Assembly: GCF_000471905.2 (NCBI RefSeq)
Contig: NW_006494943.1
Span: 5,898,471-5,962,470, forward strand
DNA: 64,000 nt
DNA from: Amborella trichopoda
Taxonomy: Eukaryota > Streptophyta > Magnoliopsida > Amborellales > Amborellaceae
Reading direction: 5' to 3'
Shown in pieces: positions 10,087-21,008 of the stretch; positions within the stretch are counted from its first letter, which is position 1; each line of letters opens with the position of its first letter. The position numbers were made by a program, and so were the translations under genes. The notes beneath the pieces were generated by a model. That model saw nothing but the letters and a program-made list of their open reading frames with translations. It was not told where the DNA came from and did no database searches.

Positions 10087-11310
10087 GCAAAGCCGGCTTC
10101 CTAGTCGCATGAGTCTGATCAGCCTGTCCCTACGCATGGAAAAGGTAAAGCGAGACAAGCACCAAGGGCCGTTTATCAGAAGAAGAAAGTCCTTAGCCCC
10201 AGACAATGGTAGAGTTCCTTGAGCCCCTTCCTCCATTACCAATTCTGCGAGATTTCTTCCCCAAGTCAGGCGCTTTCGCTGACCAAGACTAGCAGTCTAG
10301 TTGAGCACACATCCATAAGTCCTCCTCTCCCCAGGTTCCCAAAACGTCCAATAAAGGTGATGACATTAAAAGCACCCCTCAACGGTCCAAGCAAGGTGAA
10401 GGCCTAAAAGATCCTCTACACACATCCAATTCTGGTGATGACGCTAAAAGCTGCTCGGATCGATCCAATTTGATTGATGACCCTAAAAGCTATCCCTCGC
10501 CTCCTGTCTCTGACTCTTCTAACCCCTCTTCCTCTTATGCTAACACATCTTCTGCAGGTACAACACACGAATGCTCATATTTTGAAGCTCATGACAAAGA
10601 GCTGAAAAGTTGCAACACCACCAGATGCATCGAAGGCAGCTGAAAAAGACGGTGGCCCAAGCAACCGGCTTCTTGTCAGTTGCTGATGCTCTAGCATCCA
10701 AAGCCAATGCAAAGCCTCTTCCCACCGTAAAAGAGCCTCCCAAGTAGCGCAAGAGACCCCAATGGCCTCCTGAGCACAACTTCGAACAACTATTGAGAGA
10801 GTCGAGAGGATAGAGCTTCCATTCTCATGTAGAATACCATGCACTGCAGATCTCTGGAGCAACAACCAACGTTGACCCAATCAATCTAAGGTCAGGCAGG
10901 AAGCTGTAGCTGCCCGTCCAAAAGCCTCGGCAACCCAGACTCCTGAAGTATCCTGGTCCGCCACTCTTTTCATTCCCTAATACTCAACCCAATCTACCAC
11001 CACTCCTCAAATACCCAGGACCACCACTGGTTCCGTACACCAATCCGCTTCCAAACCCTCAATCTCCATCTAGCTAGTTCATACTGGGCTCGGCTCCACC
11101 ATCTGGCCAGTCGGCACCAAATCTGGTGGCACAACCTTTGCCATCCCAAACCTCACAACCTCTTCAAACCAGTCTAGTTGCACAGCAAAGTCATCCGATA
11201 CCCCAAAAAACTCCCACATTACCTAAACCTACCTCTCAGCCTTCCATACCACCCAGGCCTGTGGCGAATCCAAAAGATCAAAAAGCTGACGATGACAAAG
11301 AAAATATGAT
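10087..11310 (+). pseudogene. gag C-terminus / pre-protease region, element B
   Basis: Pro/Ser-rich broken coding sequence. A 78-bp (26-codon) in-frame repeat occurs at 10,347-10,424, with a second partial copy following. It reads as SN-GDD-KS type sequence and corresponds to the three-copy array in element C at 23,369-23,590. The PSQTSQPLQ and IPQKTPTLPKPT runs (11,130-11,270) are a low-complexity linker. The expected aspartic protease is missing after 'YDV' near 11,305; element C still has it. Confidence 0.55.
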
Positions 11311-11775
11311 GTGGTGTTTGTCTCTATGATTGTTGAGACACTGAACCCTCCCCTCACACTTTCTGATCCCTGCTCTTCCCAGTTGACCCGAGTGCCTCAC
11401 AATTCACCTCGTACGCTCCCTCTCCTTGAAGCAGACCCCTCCTCGGTCAAGCGAGAAGCTGATGCGGTTATCATGTTTCATATCATCAAATCCTCATTCG
11501 ACGAGGAGATGTCAGGAGCATGGGTACCCACATTCGAGGTTAATGAAGAACCTTCAGGATCACCAACTAAGGAGGAGGTAAAAATCCAAGAAGCCCCCGA
11601 AGAATGGGAGGAAGGTGGGCAAGCCACAGTCGATTATCTCGAGGAGATAAACTTGGGAGATGAAGCTGATTGAAGGTCGACTTTTATTTCGGCCAACATG
11701 TCGCTAGAAGAGGAAGAAAGTTATACTGCTTTCCTACGTGCAAATCGAGATGTCTTCGCCTAACATTATCACGAG

Positions 11776-12700
11776 ATGCCTGGTCTTGATCCTCAAATTG
11801 TGGTGCATCGACATGGCATCGATCCATATTTCAAGCCCATAAAACAAAAGTCAAGAAGATTTCGGCCCGACCTTGAAATGCAGATCGATGCCAAAGTAAA
11901 TAAACTTAGGGAAGCAGGCTTTATCCGGAAGTCAAATACCCAAAATGGCTCTCAAACATCGTTCCAGTTAAAAAGAAAATTTGGCAAATCAGGGTTTGCA
12001 TTGACTTTCGTGACTTGAACACTACTTGTCCGACAGATGATTTTCCGTTGCCATTCACAGAAATGCTTATCGACTCTACGACCCATTGCCAAATCTTCTC
12101 TTTCATGGATGGATACTCAGGGTATAATCAAATAAGACGAGGAGGCCACTGCCTTCCTGACTTCTAAAGGGTTCTTTTGTTACACGATGATGCCATTCGG
12201 AATGAAGAATGCTGGAGCCATGTATCAGCGGGCAATGACCACCATTTTTAAAGATATGCTGCACAAGGAAGTGGAATGTTACGTCGATGACTTGGTGGTA
12301 AAATCTAAGAGCAACGAAGTTCACATGCATGACCTTGAACAAGTGTTCGAGCAGCTTCACCAACACCAACTCAAGATGAACCCCGTGAAGTGCACCTTCG
12401 GTGTACGTTCAGGAAAATTCTTGGGGTTCGTTGTCAGGTATCGAGGGTTGGAAATCGAACCTGTCAAGATCAAGGCAATCAGAGAAATGCCACCACCAAC
12501 AACGCTTCGAGAGCTTCGGTCTCTACAAGGCCAGCTTGCCTATATTCGAAGATTCATCTCCAATCTCTCATGTCGTTGTAAGCCTTTTACACACCTGTTG
12601 AAGAAAGATTCTCCTTTCATATGGGATGGGGGATGTCAGGAAGCTCTGGAGGACATCAAAGAATATTTTCTAAGCCCTTCGGTACTCTCTACGTTAGTGT
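11776..12700 (+). pseudogene. Reverse transcriptase domain, element B
   Basis: Begins MPGLDPQIVVHRHGI and continues with RRFRPDLEMQIDAKVNKLREAGFIRK. After a frameshift comes a fragment with CIDFRDLNTTCP, DFPLPFTEMLID and FMDGYSGYNQIR. From 12,187 one open segment carries MPFGMKNAGAMYQRAM, the catalytic YVDD at 12,280-12,291, GKFLGFVVRYRGLEIEP and LQGQLAYIRRFISNLS. These are standard Ty3/gypsy RT blocks in the usual order. The polymerase YVDD survives although the frame does not. Confidence 0.85.
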
Positions 12701-13081
12701 TGGGGAGGCCTCCCATTTTGTATGTGACCGCTCTCGACGAGTCACTTGGTGCACTCTTAACACAAAACAATGAGGTGGGGAAAGAAACGCTTTGTACTAC
12801 CTCAGCCACAGCATGCAAGGAGTTGAGAAGAACTACCCACCAATTGAGAAGATGTTCATGGCTTTGATCTTCGTGGTCCAAAAGCTTCGCCATTACTTGT
12901 TTAGCCATGAAGTCCAACTCATTTCAAGAGTCAATCCCATCAAGTTCCTTATGATCCCTATCAGGGTGTCAGGCAAAATGGTCATTGTTACTAATGGAAT
13001 TCAACATCACGTACGTACCACAGAAAGCAATCAAAGGCAAAGCCTTAGTTGATTTCCTAGCAGCACATCTCCTACTGGCAT
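12701..13081 (+). pseudogene. RNase H (first), element B
   Basis: RPPILYVTALDESLGALLTQ at ~12,706 is the Ty3/gypsy RNase H start. A frameshift at about 12,790 moves the reading to LYYLSHSMQGVEKNYPPIEK and LRHYLFSHEVQLISRVNPIKF. A further shift near 12,990 is followed by ITYVPQKAIKGKALVDFLA and a stop at 13,079-13,081. The domain removes the RNA strand of the hybrid during reverse transcription. Confidence 0.75.
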
Positions 13082-13096
13082 AATCCCCCGTGTCAA

Positions 13097-13495
13097 GTGA
13101 TCTCATCCCTCCTGTCAAGTGATCTCGCTGATGAAGAGGTATTTTGTGTCGAGCAACCTTATGATTGGAAGATGTATCTTGACAAGGCCTTTCAGTTTGA
13201 ACAAGGTGGTGCCAGTGTGGTGTTTTTGACTCCTCAAGATATTGTTATCCCCTTATCCTTCTCTCTTATAGAGACAGACTCGCACAATGAGGCCAAATGT
13301 CAAGCGCTCATAATTGGGCTTGAGATCGCCCTAGACATGAACTTGGAACAACTGGACATTTTTTGTGATTTTGAGCTAGTAATACGACAACTTAAAGGAA
13401 TATACGATGTGAGAAAGGACAGCCTCAAGCCCTACCATGACACCACTAAAACCTTAATGGCAAATCTCGATGACCTTTCCTTATTCCTAAGCTGA
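13097..13495 (+). pseudogene. Second, archaeal-type RNase H (aRH), element B
   Basis: A 132-aa open segment. WKMYLDKAF carries the first acidic residue, SHNEAKCQALIIGLEIALDM the glutamate helix, and LDIFCDFELVIRQLKGIYDV the next aspartate. EALAKLGA after the stop at 13,493-13,495 corresponds to the last conserved block. This matches the additional RNase H that Tat-lineage elements carry between RNase H and integrase, rather than the connection domain of the first RNase H. The usual YFDGA start is YLDKA here. Confidence 0.8.
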
Positions 13496-15007
13496 GGCCC
13501 TAGCCAAGCTCGGAGCCACCATCCAAGTCTCACCAAAGGAACCCATGCCCATATGGGTAGCAGAATGGAAACACGTCCAACTGGTCAAAGAATTAGATGG
13601 GGACGATGAGAGGATTCTCTTCTCAAAATTTCCTCCTTACCCCTTCGGGGCACTCCTTGTTGCTAAGGTTGCTCTTGAAGACAAAAAAGTGACAAAACGG
13701 GCTAAGAAACGGGAGGAAGAGACATATGATCCGATATGCATCGAGATTGAGCAGGTTGAGGATTGGAGGGAACCCATAATCAACTTCATTAAACACTGTC
13801 AGCTACCGGACAATCGTACTGAGTGCAACAACGTACGAAGAATGTGCACTAAATACACTCTTCTTGAAAGTGATGCTCTCTTCTGACGTTCCTTCGATGG
13901 AATCCTTCTCAGATGTACCGGCTCAAAGGGGGCAAAATGCGTACTAGAAGAAGTGCATGCTGGGATCAGTGGACTTCATCAGTCACGACCTAAACTCTAC
14001 ACGCAGATACGTAGGCTGGGGTACTGCTGGCCATCAATGGTTGCAGACTCGATGGCATACACTAAGAGATGTCAAGTCTGCTAAATGCACTTGAATCTCA
14101 TTCACCAACCACCGGAACCTCTGCATCCTATAATGTTGTCATGGCCTTTCTCACATTGGGGCATGGACATCGTAGGACCCATCAACCCTCCAACAGCATT
14201 GGCCCACACCTTCATCTTAGCCACCACAAACTACTTCTCCAAATGGGCTGAGGTAATTACCCTCAGGAGTGTCCCCGGGACATCAATGGCCAACTTTGTG
14301 TGACATCACATCATTTACCGATTTGGTGTGCCCGATCATATCACATCAGACAATAGCCCTCAATTCAGAAGAAAGCATATTGATAGCTTGGTTAACCATT
14401 TTTGTTTCCAGTGGAAGTACTCCACTATGTACCACCCTCGGGCAAATGGTTTGGCCGAAGCTTTCAACAAGACCCTTTGCAATGTTGTGAGGAAGTCAGT
14501 TTCTAGCACAAATAAAAATTGGCACGAGAAGCTTCCCAAGGCCTTGTGGGCTTATCGCACCCCCACCTGAAGAGCTACTGACTCTACTCCCTATTCATTG
14601 GTCTATGGGAGTGAAGCAGTACTACCCATCGAGATTCAACTCCCTTCACTGTGCATTATCGTATATCAGAATATGACCGAAGATGAACAGGTTAAGCTTC
14701 TCTACTAAGAGCTATACACGCTTGATGAGAAGAGATTCGAGGCCCAGTAGAGCCTTGAACTCCATCGAGGGAGGATGAAGAGGGCTTTTGACAAATCAGT
14801 TCATTCACTCGTGGTGATTTAGTTCTAGCAGTAAAATGACTGATCGTTATGCACGGGCAACGCACGGGGAAGTTTGAGCCGAAATGAGAGGGCCCTTTCG
14901 TGATCAAGAAAACCTCGCCAAACAGATGTTATATACTTGTTAATCTTGACAGAAAGGAAGTAATGCCCCCTATCAACGGGCGCTATCTGAAAAAGTACTA
15001 CACGTGA
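13496..15007 (+). pseudogene. Integrase, element B
   Basis: An N-terminal linker (13,545-13,885) leads to an HHCC zinc-binding remnant: HAGISGLH near 13,960, then CQVC at 14,070 ended by a stop. The core keeps all three catalytic acids: D in WGMDIVGP (14,166-14,168), D in ITSDNSPQF (14,349-14,351), and E in NGLAEAFNKTL (14,457-14,459). Exactly 35 residues separate the second D from E (the D35E rule). The C-terminal end is NGRYLKKYYT. Stops lie near 14,081, 14,300, 14,568 and later. The enzyme would join element cDNA ends to the chromosome. Confidence 0.85.
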
Positions 15008-15928
15008 CTTATGGTCTCGGAGGCAAGACCCTAAAACATGCCCTCAGTTCTCGGCATGTGACCATAAAATACACCATCTCTACGGTCCAGAAGATGGTGA
15101 CCTTAAAAATGCCTCCTTGAAAAAAAGATAGGAGTGGTGGAAAACCTGAAAGGGCGCCATGGCAAAAAATGCCCCTTGCAAAGAAGAAATGACACCCAAG
15201 TCTGGAAGTCCAAACTATGATGGGCCAGATCCGGTCGGGCTTGATATGAGCCTGAACCCAAACTGAGAAGTATTGCCTCCATAGTCGCGTGCCTCTCGCT
15301 ACCGTGCATGTTTTGATGCCGAGCACTTCTCACCGTCGTGCGCTTCTCACTGTCGTGAGTGTTTGCCGAGCGCACTCTCCACTGCCGCACACCTCTCGCT
15401 GCCATGAGTGCTTTGATGCTGAGCACTTCTCACTGCCGTGCGCATTCGCATGACATGCATTCCCCACTGCTGCACGATTCTCGCTGTCATGCGCGTTATG
15501 ATGCCATGCACTTTTCACCGCTACGTGCCTCTTACTCTTCAGTGCGCCTCTTGCTGACCGAGCACGTTTGTTATCGTGCATACTTTGTTGCAGTATGCGC
15601 CTCGACGATCTTGCTGATGCTGCCTTCAAGCACGCCTTCCCTAACCGGCCCGTTTGTGTGCCATCAGCAGGTTTGGCCCTCATTACCTTCCCATCACCAG
15701 CAGGGAACCACCCTTGATTCTTAATTCCTCAGTGAGTCCATTTCTGCCTACCATCCCTCTCTAGGCCACCATCACCATCTAAACCCATTGCCCATAAATG
15801 GTCTCGGCCAATTCATCCCCAGTGAGTCAGACCACCATCCACAGGCCCATTCCCCATGGAGCCTCATCCACTTCACATCTCTCAGTGAGTCAACCCCTCA
15901 TTGGCGACCCACATACATGGCGACTCAT
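15008..15928 (+). repeat. 3' untranslated region of element B with degenerate repeats
   Basis: No coding sequence after integrase and no antisense ORF, unlike remnant A. Between about 15,288 and 15,560 there are degenerate short repeats built from 'tgccgagcacttctcac' and 'ctgccgtgcgc' variants. Their period is irregular and I could not fix a unit. The rest, 15,600-15,928, shows nothing recognisable apart from a few 'cagtgagtc' motifs. Confidence 0.5.
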
Positions 15929-16384
15929 ACAACGGTCCAGCGGTATGACCTTAAACTATAGTGCACATTCTGACTGCATGATGTTAAACTTCTTTGCACA
16001 ACGATCTAGTTGCATGACCTTAAACTGCAGCATATGTCCTAGCCGCATGACGCTAAAATGCTTTGTACAATGGTCCATCCGTATAGTGCACGTCCTGGCC
16101 ACATGACGTTAAAATGCTTTGTACAACGGTCCATCCGTATAGTGCACGTCCTGGCCACATGACGTTAAACTGCTTCACACAACGGTCCAATTGCATGACC
16201 CTAAACAGCAGCACATGTCCTGACCGTATGATGATAAAATTCTTTACACAGTCGTCCAACTGTATGACCCTAAAACTATAGTGCACGTCCTGGCTGCATG
16301 ACAATAAACTGCTTTGCACAATGGTCCAGTTGCATGACTTTAAACTATAGCACACGTCCTGGTCGCATGGCATTAAACAGCTTT
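15929..16384 (+). repeat. 69-bp tandem array, 7 units, with a 56-bp variant
   Basis: Units start at 15,929, 15,998, 16,067, 16,123, 16,179, 16,248 and 16,318 and measure 69, 69, 56, 56, 69, 70 and 67 bp. Each opens with ACA(A/G)(T/C)-GTCC-like sequence and ends in CTTTGC/T. Units 3 and 4 lack the same 13 bp, flanked by TAT at both edges, and are nearly identical, so the shortened unit was itself duplicated. The array sits in the 3' untranslated region, where plant Tat/Ogre elements are known to generate satellite-like repeats. Confidence 0.9.
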
Positions 16385-16640
16385 CCCTAGGTCCTGGTGG
16401 CATGACCTTAACACGCGTCCATTCACATGTGCCCCCCCTCCATTGCACATACACCTTTTTCATGCCGGCCTCTCCACGCATGCATTTACATACCATCTTC
16501 ACTTCACCCCAGTGAGTCTTACCCACGCTCATGAAGCAACTCGTCGTTCCATCATCCATACTCGTCGTCAGTTAGTGGGTCACCCATTAATCGATCTTCC
16601 ATACATACACCAATTTGAATGTATTTTTCAGCACCTTGGT
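16385..16640 (+). other. 3' end of element B before LTR-c
   Basis: Short non-coding stretch. I could not identify a polypurine tract here, so the left end of LTR-c is uncertain. Confidence 0.4.
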
Positions 16641-17912
16641 CCCTGGTAGGGAGCAGGTCAATAAAGCCTACAAAACAATGAAAATTCCCAACAGTTTTAG
16701 AATGGCATCAGAATTGGTCAAGATTGTCATCATCACTCCAAAAGACCACCTGCCAAGTTTTGTCCATTCTAACATGTCTAAGGCAGTGAACACAAACAAA
16801 CAGTTTTCGGAAAAATGGCCCCTAGCACCTTGAAACGGACCCTACAACTGGAACTACATTTTCGATATCTCAAATCACTATGGGATCATCTCCATTAGAT
16901 TCGACACTGTAAAAAACCCCTATGGACAAAGTTTCAACTTAATCGGACACTCTATAACAAAGATATGAGCAAAACATTGAAACATGAGGGGCCACACACT
17001 ATTCCCGTGTGGCCTCATTGCACCAAAACTCCATCAAAGCTGGTTGTTTTTATAGTAATAGGCAGTCACTTTAAGGACCCGTAATTCACTCGTTCCAAGT
17101 CGGATCACTCTCAAATTTAGTGAGCGTATTTGTCTCATCAAGACGAACAATTTTATATGTGGCACACCCCGAGATGATGTCCGAGCAAGGAGAAAAGCTA
17201 GAGAGAAATTTCCAATCCATGAAGAAGTTGCATAAAAATTCAACTGCAACATACCTCGTTCGATATATCAAATCACGATGCTCACGTAACGGATCAACGC
17301 GAAACTAATTCCATTGTGTGTGTAAGGTTCAGGGCTACCATTGGTCCGAACCTTGTATATGATGAACTGTCAGATTTCACGCACGAAGTCGATGAAGTGA
17401 CTAAAATTCTGGCCGTCGGATTCAAGATTCCGGCCAAAACTCAAACATTGAAAAATCTTCGTTCGGGCTCAAAATCGTGTTCCGTTTATTGCCATGCGAT
17501 CGTGACGGCATGCTCAATGCACTACAATGAAGAAATCACAAAAAAACATTAAGGAACGACCACACTATAGATCCGAAGTTCCAAGATTCAACCAAATTTC
17601 AAGTCTCGTGATCATGGCTCAAAAACATGATTCATGGCTCGAAATTGGTATCAAAATGATCGCCATGTTGAGCCCTATAAGAAAACAATAATCTTTCGAT
17701 TAACATGCATCAAAACATCCTCGCATCAGTCATGAAGGATCACGCAAGATCTTGGGCAATAGCAGGGACTGTTTTAGAAATCCACACAATGTTGGCAAGG
17801 GCAAAATAATCCTTTTGCACCTAATTTTAAAATTTCCTTTAATTCAATTAAATCTTAATTTTCAGCAATTAGGTCTAATTTTGATCAATCCACCCATGTT
17901 TGGGCACAATTC

Positions 17913-17920
17913 TATATAAA
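17913..17920 (+). promoter_or_regulatory. TATA box of LTR-c
   Basis: TATATAAA, in the same context as 5228-5235, followed by AATAAA at 17,980-17,985. Confidence 0.7.
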
Positions 17921-17979
17921 CAGGCATTGCCTTATTGTAAACAGATCCCCTCGGCCTTCAATTAGTTCTAGGAAGATTC

Positions 17980-17985
17980 AATAAA
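17980..17985 (+). terminator. Poly(A) signal of LTR-c
   Basis: AATAAA 60 bp downstream of the TATA box. It marks the likely R/U5 border. Confidence 0.5.
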
Positions 17986-18135
17986 ATTTTGATTCCTTGC
18001 TTGAGCCTGTGAGTACGTCTTGGAGAGAGAGAGAGAAGAAAAGGGTCGGTACCTTTCAAGCAGGTAACTTTCTCTCTCTTCTCCCTCTCTTCTCTCTCTT
18101 CTCTCTCCTCCCTCTCTTTCTCTCTCTCTCACCTG

Positions 18136-18930
18136 TCAACTGGTGAGACCTAGCGCCGGTTGGCCCGCTCTATCTTTTTCGATCAACTGGCGAGACCTAG
18201 CGCTGGTTGGTCTTCTCTATCTTCTTCTATCAACTAGCGAGACCTAGTGCTCGTTGGTCCTCTCTATCTTTTACTACCAGTCGGCGAGACCTAGTGCGCG
18301 TTAGTCTTTTCTCTCTTCTTCTACTAGTCGGCGAGATCTACTGCCGATTGGCCCTCTCTCTTCTTCTACCAGTTGGCGAGGCCTAGCGCAGGTTGGCCTC
18401 CTCTCTCTCTTCTTATATCAGTCGGTGAGACCTAGCGTCGGTTGACCTTCTCTCTCTTCTTCTACCAATCGACAAGACCTAACATCAGTTGGTCTTTTCT
18501 CTCTTCTTCTACCAGTCTACGAGACCTAGCACCAGTTGATTTTCTCTCTTCTTCTGCCAGTCGGCGAGACCTAGCACCGATTGGTCTTCTCTCTCTTCTT
18601 CGATCAGTCGACGAGACTTGGCATCGGGTTGTCTTCTCTCTATTCTTTTGTCAGTGGGCGAGAACTTGCGTCGATTGATCTTCTCTTTCTTCTACTATCA
18701 GTCGGTAAAACTCGACGTCGGTTGGTCTTCTCTCTCCTCTTCTGTCAGTCGGCGAGACCTAACGCCAGCTGGTTTTTCCTTTCTTCTTCTGTCAGTTGGC
18801 GACACTTAACACCAGTTGGTTCTCTTCCTCTTTTCTCTTCTGACACAGTCGGTGAAGCTTAGCACCGAGTGCTTCCTCTCTCTCCCATCTCCTGAAACAG
18901 TCAGCAATGTCTAGCGCCGACTGCATCTCC
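18136..18930 (+). repeat. Hairpin minisatellite, 47-bp unit (LTR-c)
   Basis: About 15 regular units of 45-49 bp and two diverged ones. Each has a 10-nt arm, an 8-nt loop (usually AGACCTAG), a 10-nt arm and a CT-rich spacer. Stems at 18,136-18,145/18,154-18,163, 18,183-18,192/18,201-18,210 and 18,418-18,427/18,436-18,445 pair at 10 of 10 positions counting G-U. Paired changes between units include T-G to C-G to T-A at stem position 1 and G-C to A-T at position 7. A few units (for example the ninth) pair poorly. The core sequence is unrelated to those of LTR-a and LTR-b. Confidence 0.85.
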
Positions 18931-19690
18931 TCTGCCTTCTTCTCCCTCCTCTCATCCTTCTTCTCTCTCCTTCCTCCATTCCTTACTTCTCTTTAACCAT
19001 TCCTCTACTACTCTTTCATTCAACCAAGAGGGATTGAGGTTAGCATCCCATGGCAGTCATGTCATCTAGCTATAATGTTGTTGCATCAGGTTCGCTTGGC
19101 CCGCTTTACTGCCACGACAGATCGACCATCGTGCTTAGTCAGTCATTATTAGCAATAGCGTCTAGTAGCAATCCTATGAGCCAGTCTCAGTTACCAAGCC
19201 CGTTTCGCTGCCACATTATGCCAATTATCCACCAGCCTAGTCACTGCTCTGATCTTTTTGCTTGGTCAAATTCTTCTCTCTCCGCCGTCTTTCTTTCTTC
19301 TTCTGAATACGCATGCTTGCGTATGATCATCAAAGAGGAAAAGGGTGAGGTCTGACCCACCTGTCCCATAACCTTTGCCATATATGTTAGTGATTACAGG
19401 AAAGTAGAAAATAAGAAGAATACAAGGCAAGGGAGGTGATTCCGAACCAGTTTCATTACTGGCGTGCTTTCTTCGTTATCTAAGAGGGCGGCCACACGAG
19501 TCAACCCGAGCAAGTTCCAAACCCACCTTTAAATTCCTCTCTTATCTGTTGGTAACACCTGCCCCCATTTTCGAATGAGGTTCCTGAGAGAGCGATCTCA
19601 TCAACGTCCTGGGTTTCTCCCAAAACCCGAGATGCGTGCCGCCCTATCCTTCAAGGATCCGGAGAGCGAGATCGAGGCACCTAACCAGCT

Positions 19691-19709
19691 TGGTGACTCC
19701 ACTAGGAAC
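19691..19709 (+). other. Primer-binding site, element C
   Basis: TGGTGACTCCACTAGGAAC starts 12 bp after the LTR-c end and aligns with the site of element B at 7261-7279. Substitutions relative to the usual Tat-type site indicate decay. Confidence 0.7.
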
Positions 19710-19958
19710 TTACTACCCCTTAGTCGGATCATTCTTGTTTGGCTAGTTTCTTCTTTATTTGCTTTCATTCTTTTTTCACATTCACTTATGGCTGATGGGT
19801 TCTGTAACCCATTTATCGAAATCAGGGATTTTCTTATCCCCTTATTCGAGAGTATCCCTAGGGAACAAGATCCTTCGACTTCATTCCCGACCATCCTCTT
19901 GAGCAAAGACCCCTTGTCTAGCTCCAAGGTCTTAACCTGAATTGGTGCGAGGAGGGAC

Positions 19959-20927
19959 TTGAAGGTCCCTCACTCCGCATCTATTTGCTCTGGTGGAAAC
20001 TCCACCAAGGCACCTTGCATGGGTGACACTTATGTTGCCCCACACGTCATGCACCCAGCCACTGGTAAGTCACTTGCCGGCCGTGTTTCTGAGGTACGCC
20101 GAAAGGCTGCCCGATCCCTTTCTACAAAAGGCAAGCAAGTTGCCATTGCTTCTGCGGGTCGCCATAAGGCTACCCCCCACATTTCTGCACCATTGGTCTC
20201 TATCCCTAGAGGCTCAACACTTCGAGGTAGAAACCCTATGGTCTCCAACCCTCACACACACCACAAGGCTCGTGAGTCACCTACTCGAGTCACACCTCGG
20301 AGCAACCCTACTATTGCCTCGAGACCCTATTCAAGATCGAACCTTCCAAGGCTAGATCTTGTGCATGCCACTCATGTGCATCTCACTGCTCGGGGTAACG
20401 CCATTATTGTGCCAACGCAAGTACATTGGAGACGACCTTCTCGTCCTTCTCCTATGCAAACACAAGCGCAACTTGTAAGGGGCAGGTCAGCACCTGTTCT
20501 CTTACAGACACCTGGTCGTAGTTCTCGGTCTCCTATGGCCAGATCACTTGCACGAGCCCGGATTGACCCTCAGGTCTCCCGTAATCCTTCTTCAAGGCAT
20601 GCACACTCGTCGTCATCTCAGACATCCCCTCGTCCTCGACTCAGGCCTCCTCATGAGTCGACCCTGCTCGTGCCTGCTCCTCCTTCATTGAGCAAGCACC
20701 TCCAGCCTTGGTACTCGAAGGTTTTCCTCAAGAGCACCATTTTGAACCAGCCCCAACACTTTGGTCATGTCTCTGGAGCTCATAAGAGAGCTCGGGGCAT
20801 GGACCTCACGAAAGATCGAGTCCTTCACGCTCCGCGACTCAAGATGACTCCAGTTCCTGACCCTCATCCATTGCTGTACTTGATAGAGACAGCTCTCTTC
20901 AGTGCAAGAAGAGTTGACCTTCCATGA
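19959..20927 (+). CDS. Basic leader ORF of element C (ORF1 or gag N-terminus), 322 aa
   Basis: The longest intact non-repetitive frame of the retrotransposon block. The protein is rich in Arg, Ser, Pro and His and has no recognised domain: MHPATGKSLAGRVSEVRRKA near residue 25, then repeated SR/PR-type stretches. The start used is the first in-frame ATG after the primer-binding site, though the frame may begin earlier. It lies upstream of gag, like the additional ORF1 of Ogre elements. It could equally be the N-terminus of one long gag, because the next readable segment (21,009) continues the same product type after a stop at 20,925. Not a host gene: the decayed copy in element B (7577-8110) is in the same place. 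Confidence 0.5.
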   Translation: MKVPHSASICSGGNSTKAPCMGDTYVAPHVMHPATGKSLAGRVSEVRRKAARSLSTKGKQVAIASAGRHKATPHISAPLVSIPRGSTLRGRNPMVSNPHTHHKARESPTRVTPRSNPTIASRPYSRSNLPRLDLVHATHVHLTARGNAIIVPTQVHWRRPSRPSPMQTQAQLVRGRSAPVLLQTPGRSSRSPMARSLARARIDPQVSRNPSSRHAHSSSSQTSPRPRLRPPHESTLLVPAPPSLSKHLQPWYSKVFLKSTILNQPQHFGHVSGAHKRARGMDLTKDRVLHAPRLKMTPVPDPHPLLYLIETALFSARRVDLP

Positions 20928-21008
20928 CCTAGATCACAATTTTGACACGAGGTCCATCAAAACCTAAATGTTAAACACGATGTAGGTCTATGAATTTCTA
21001 CTAGGGAG

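Larger units (their letters stand above)
11311..15007 (+). pseudogene. pol of element B: RT, RNase H, second RNase H, integrase
   Basis: Order: linker (LEEINLGDEAD near 11,640), reverse transcriptase, RNase H, archaeal-type RNase H and integrase, ending with NGRYLKKYYT and a stop at 15,005-15,007. The polyprotein would copy element RNA into DNA and insert it. At least five breaks interrupt it: stops near 11,673 and 11,761, frameshifts near 12,000 and 12,130, a frameshift near 12,790, and stops near 13,495, 13,884, 14,081 and 14,300. The protease domain normally upstream is absent. RT-RH-aRH-INT is the order that defines the Tat lineage of Ty3/gypsy. The parts are detailed in separate entries. 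Confidence 0.85.
16640..19679 (+). mobile_element. LTR-c: complete Tat/Ogre-like LTR
   Basis: Same order as LTR-b: U3 (16,640-17,900), TATA box, poly(A) signal, donor-like CAG|GTAACT, CT-rich minisatellite, accaagagggattgagg block at ~19,022, acceptor-like ACAG, and end GAGGCA at 19,679. The primer-binding site of element C follows. The U3 shares blocks with LTR-b (for example 'cacctgccaagtttt' at ~16,748 and ~4,098, and 'aaacagtttt' at ~16,798), but the two LTRs are strongly diverged. They are therefore either old or not sister LTRs. Left boundary ±50 bp. Confidence 0.7.

Noticed and set aside
16053..16559. 168-codon minus-strand ORF
   Set aside because: Runs through the 69-bp array and reflects its periodicity, not a gene.
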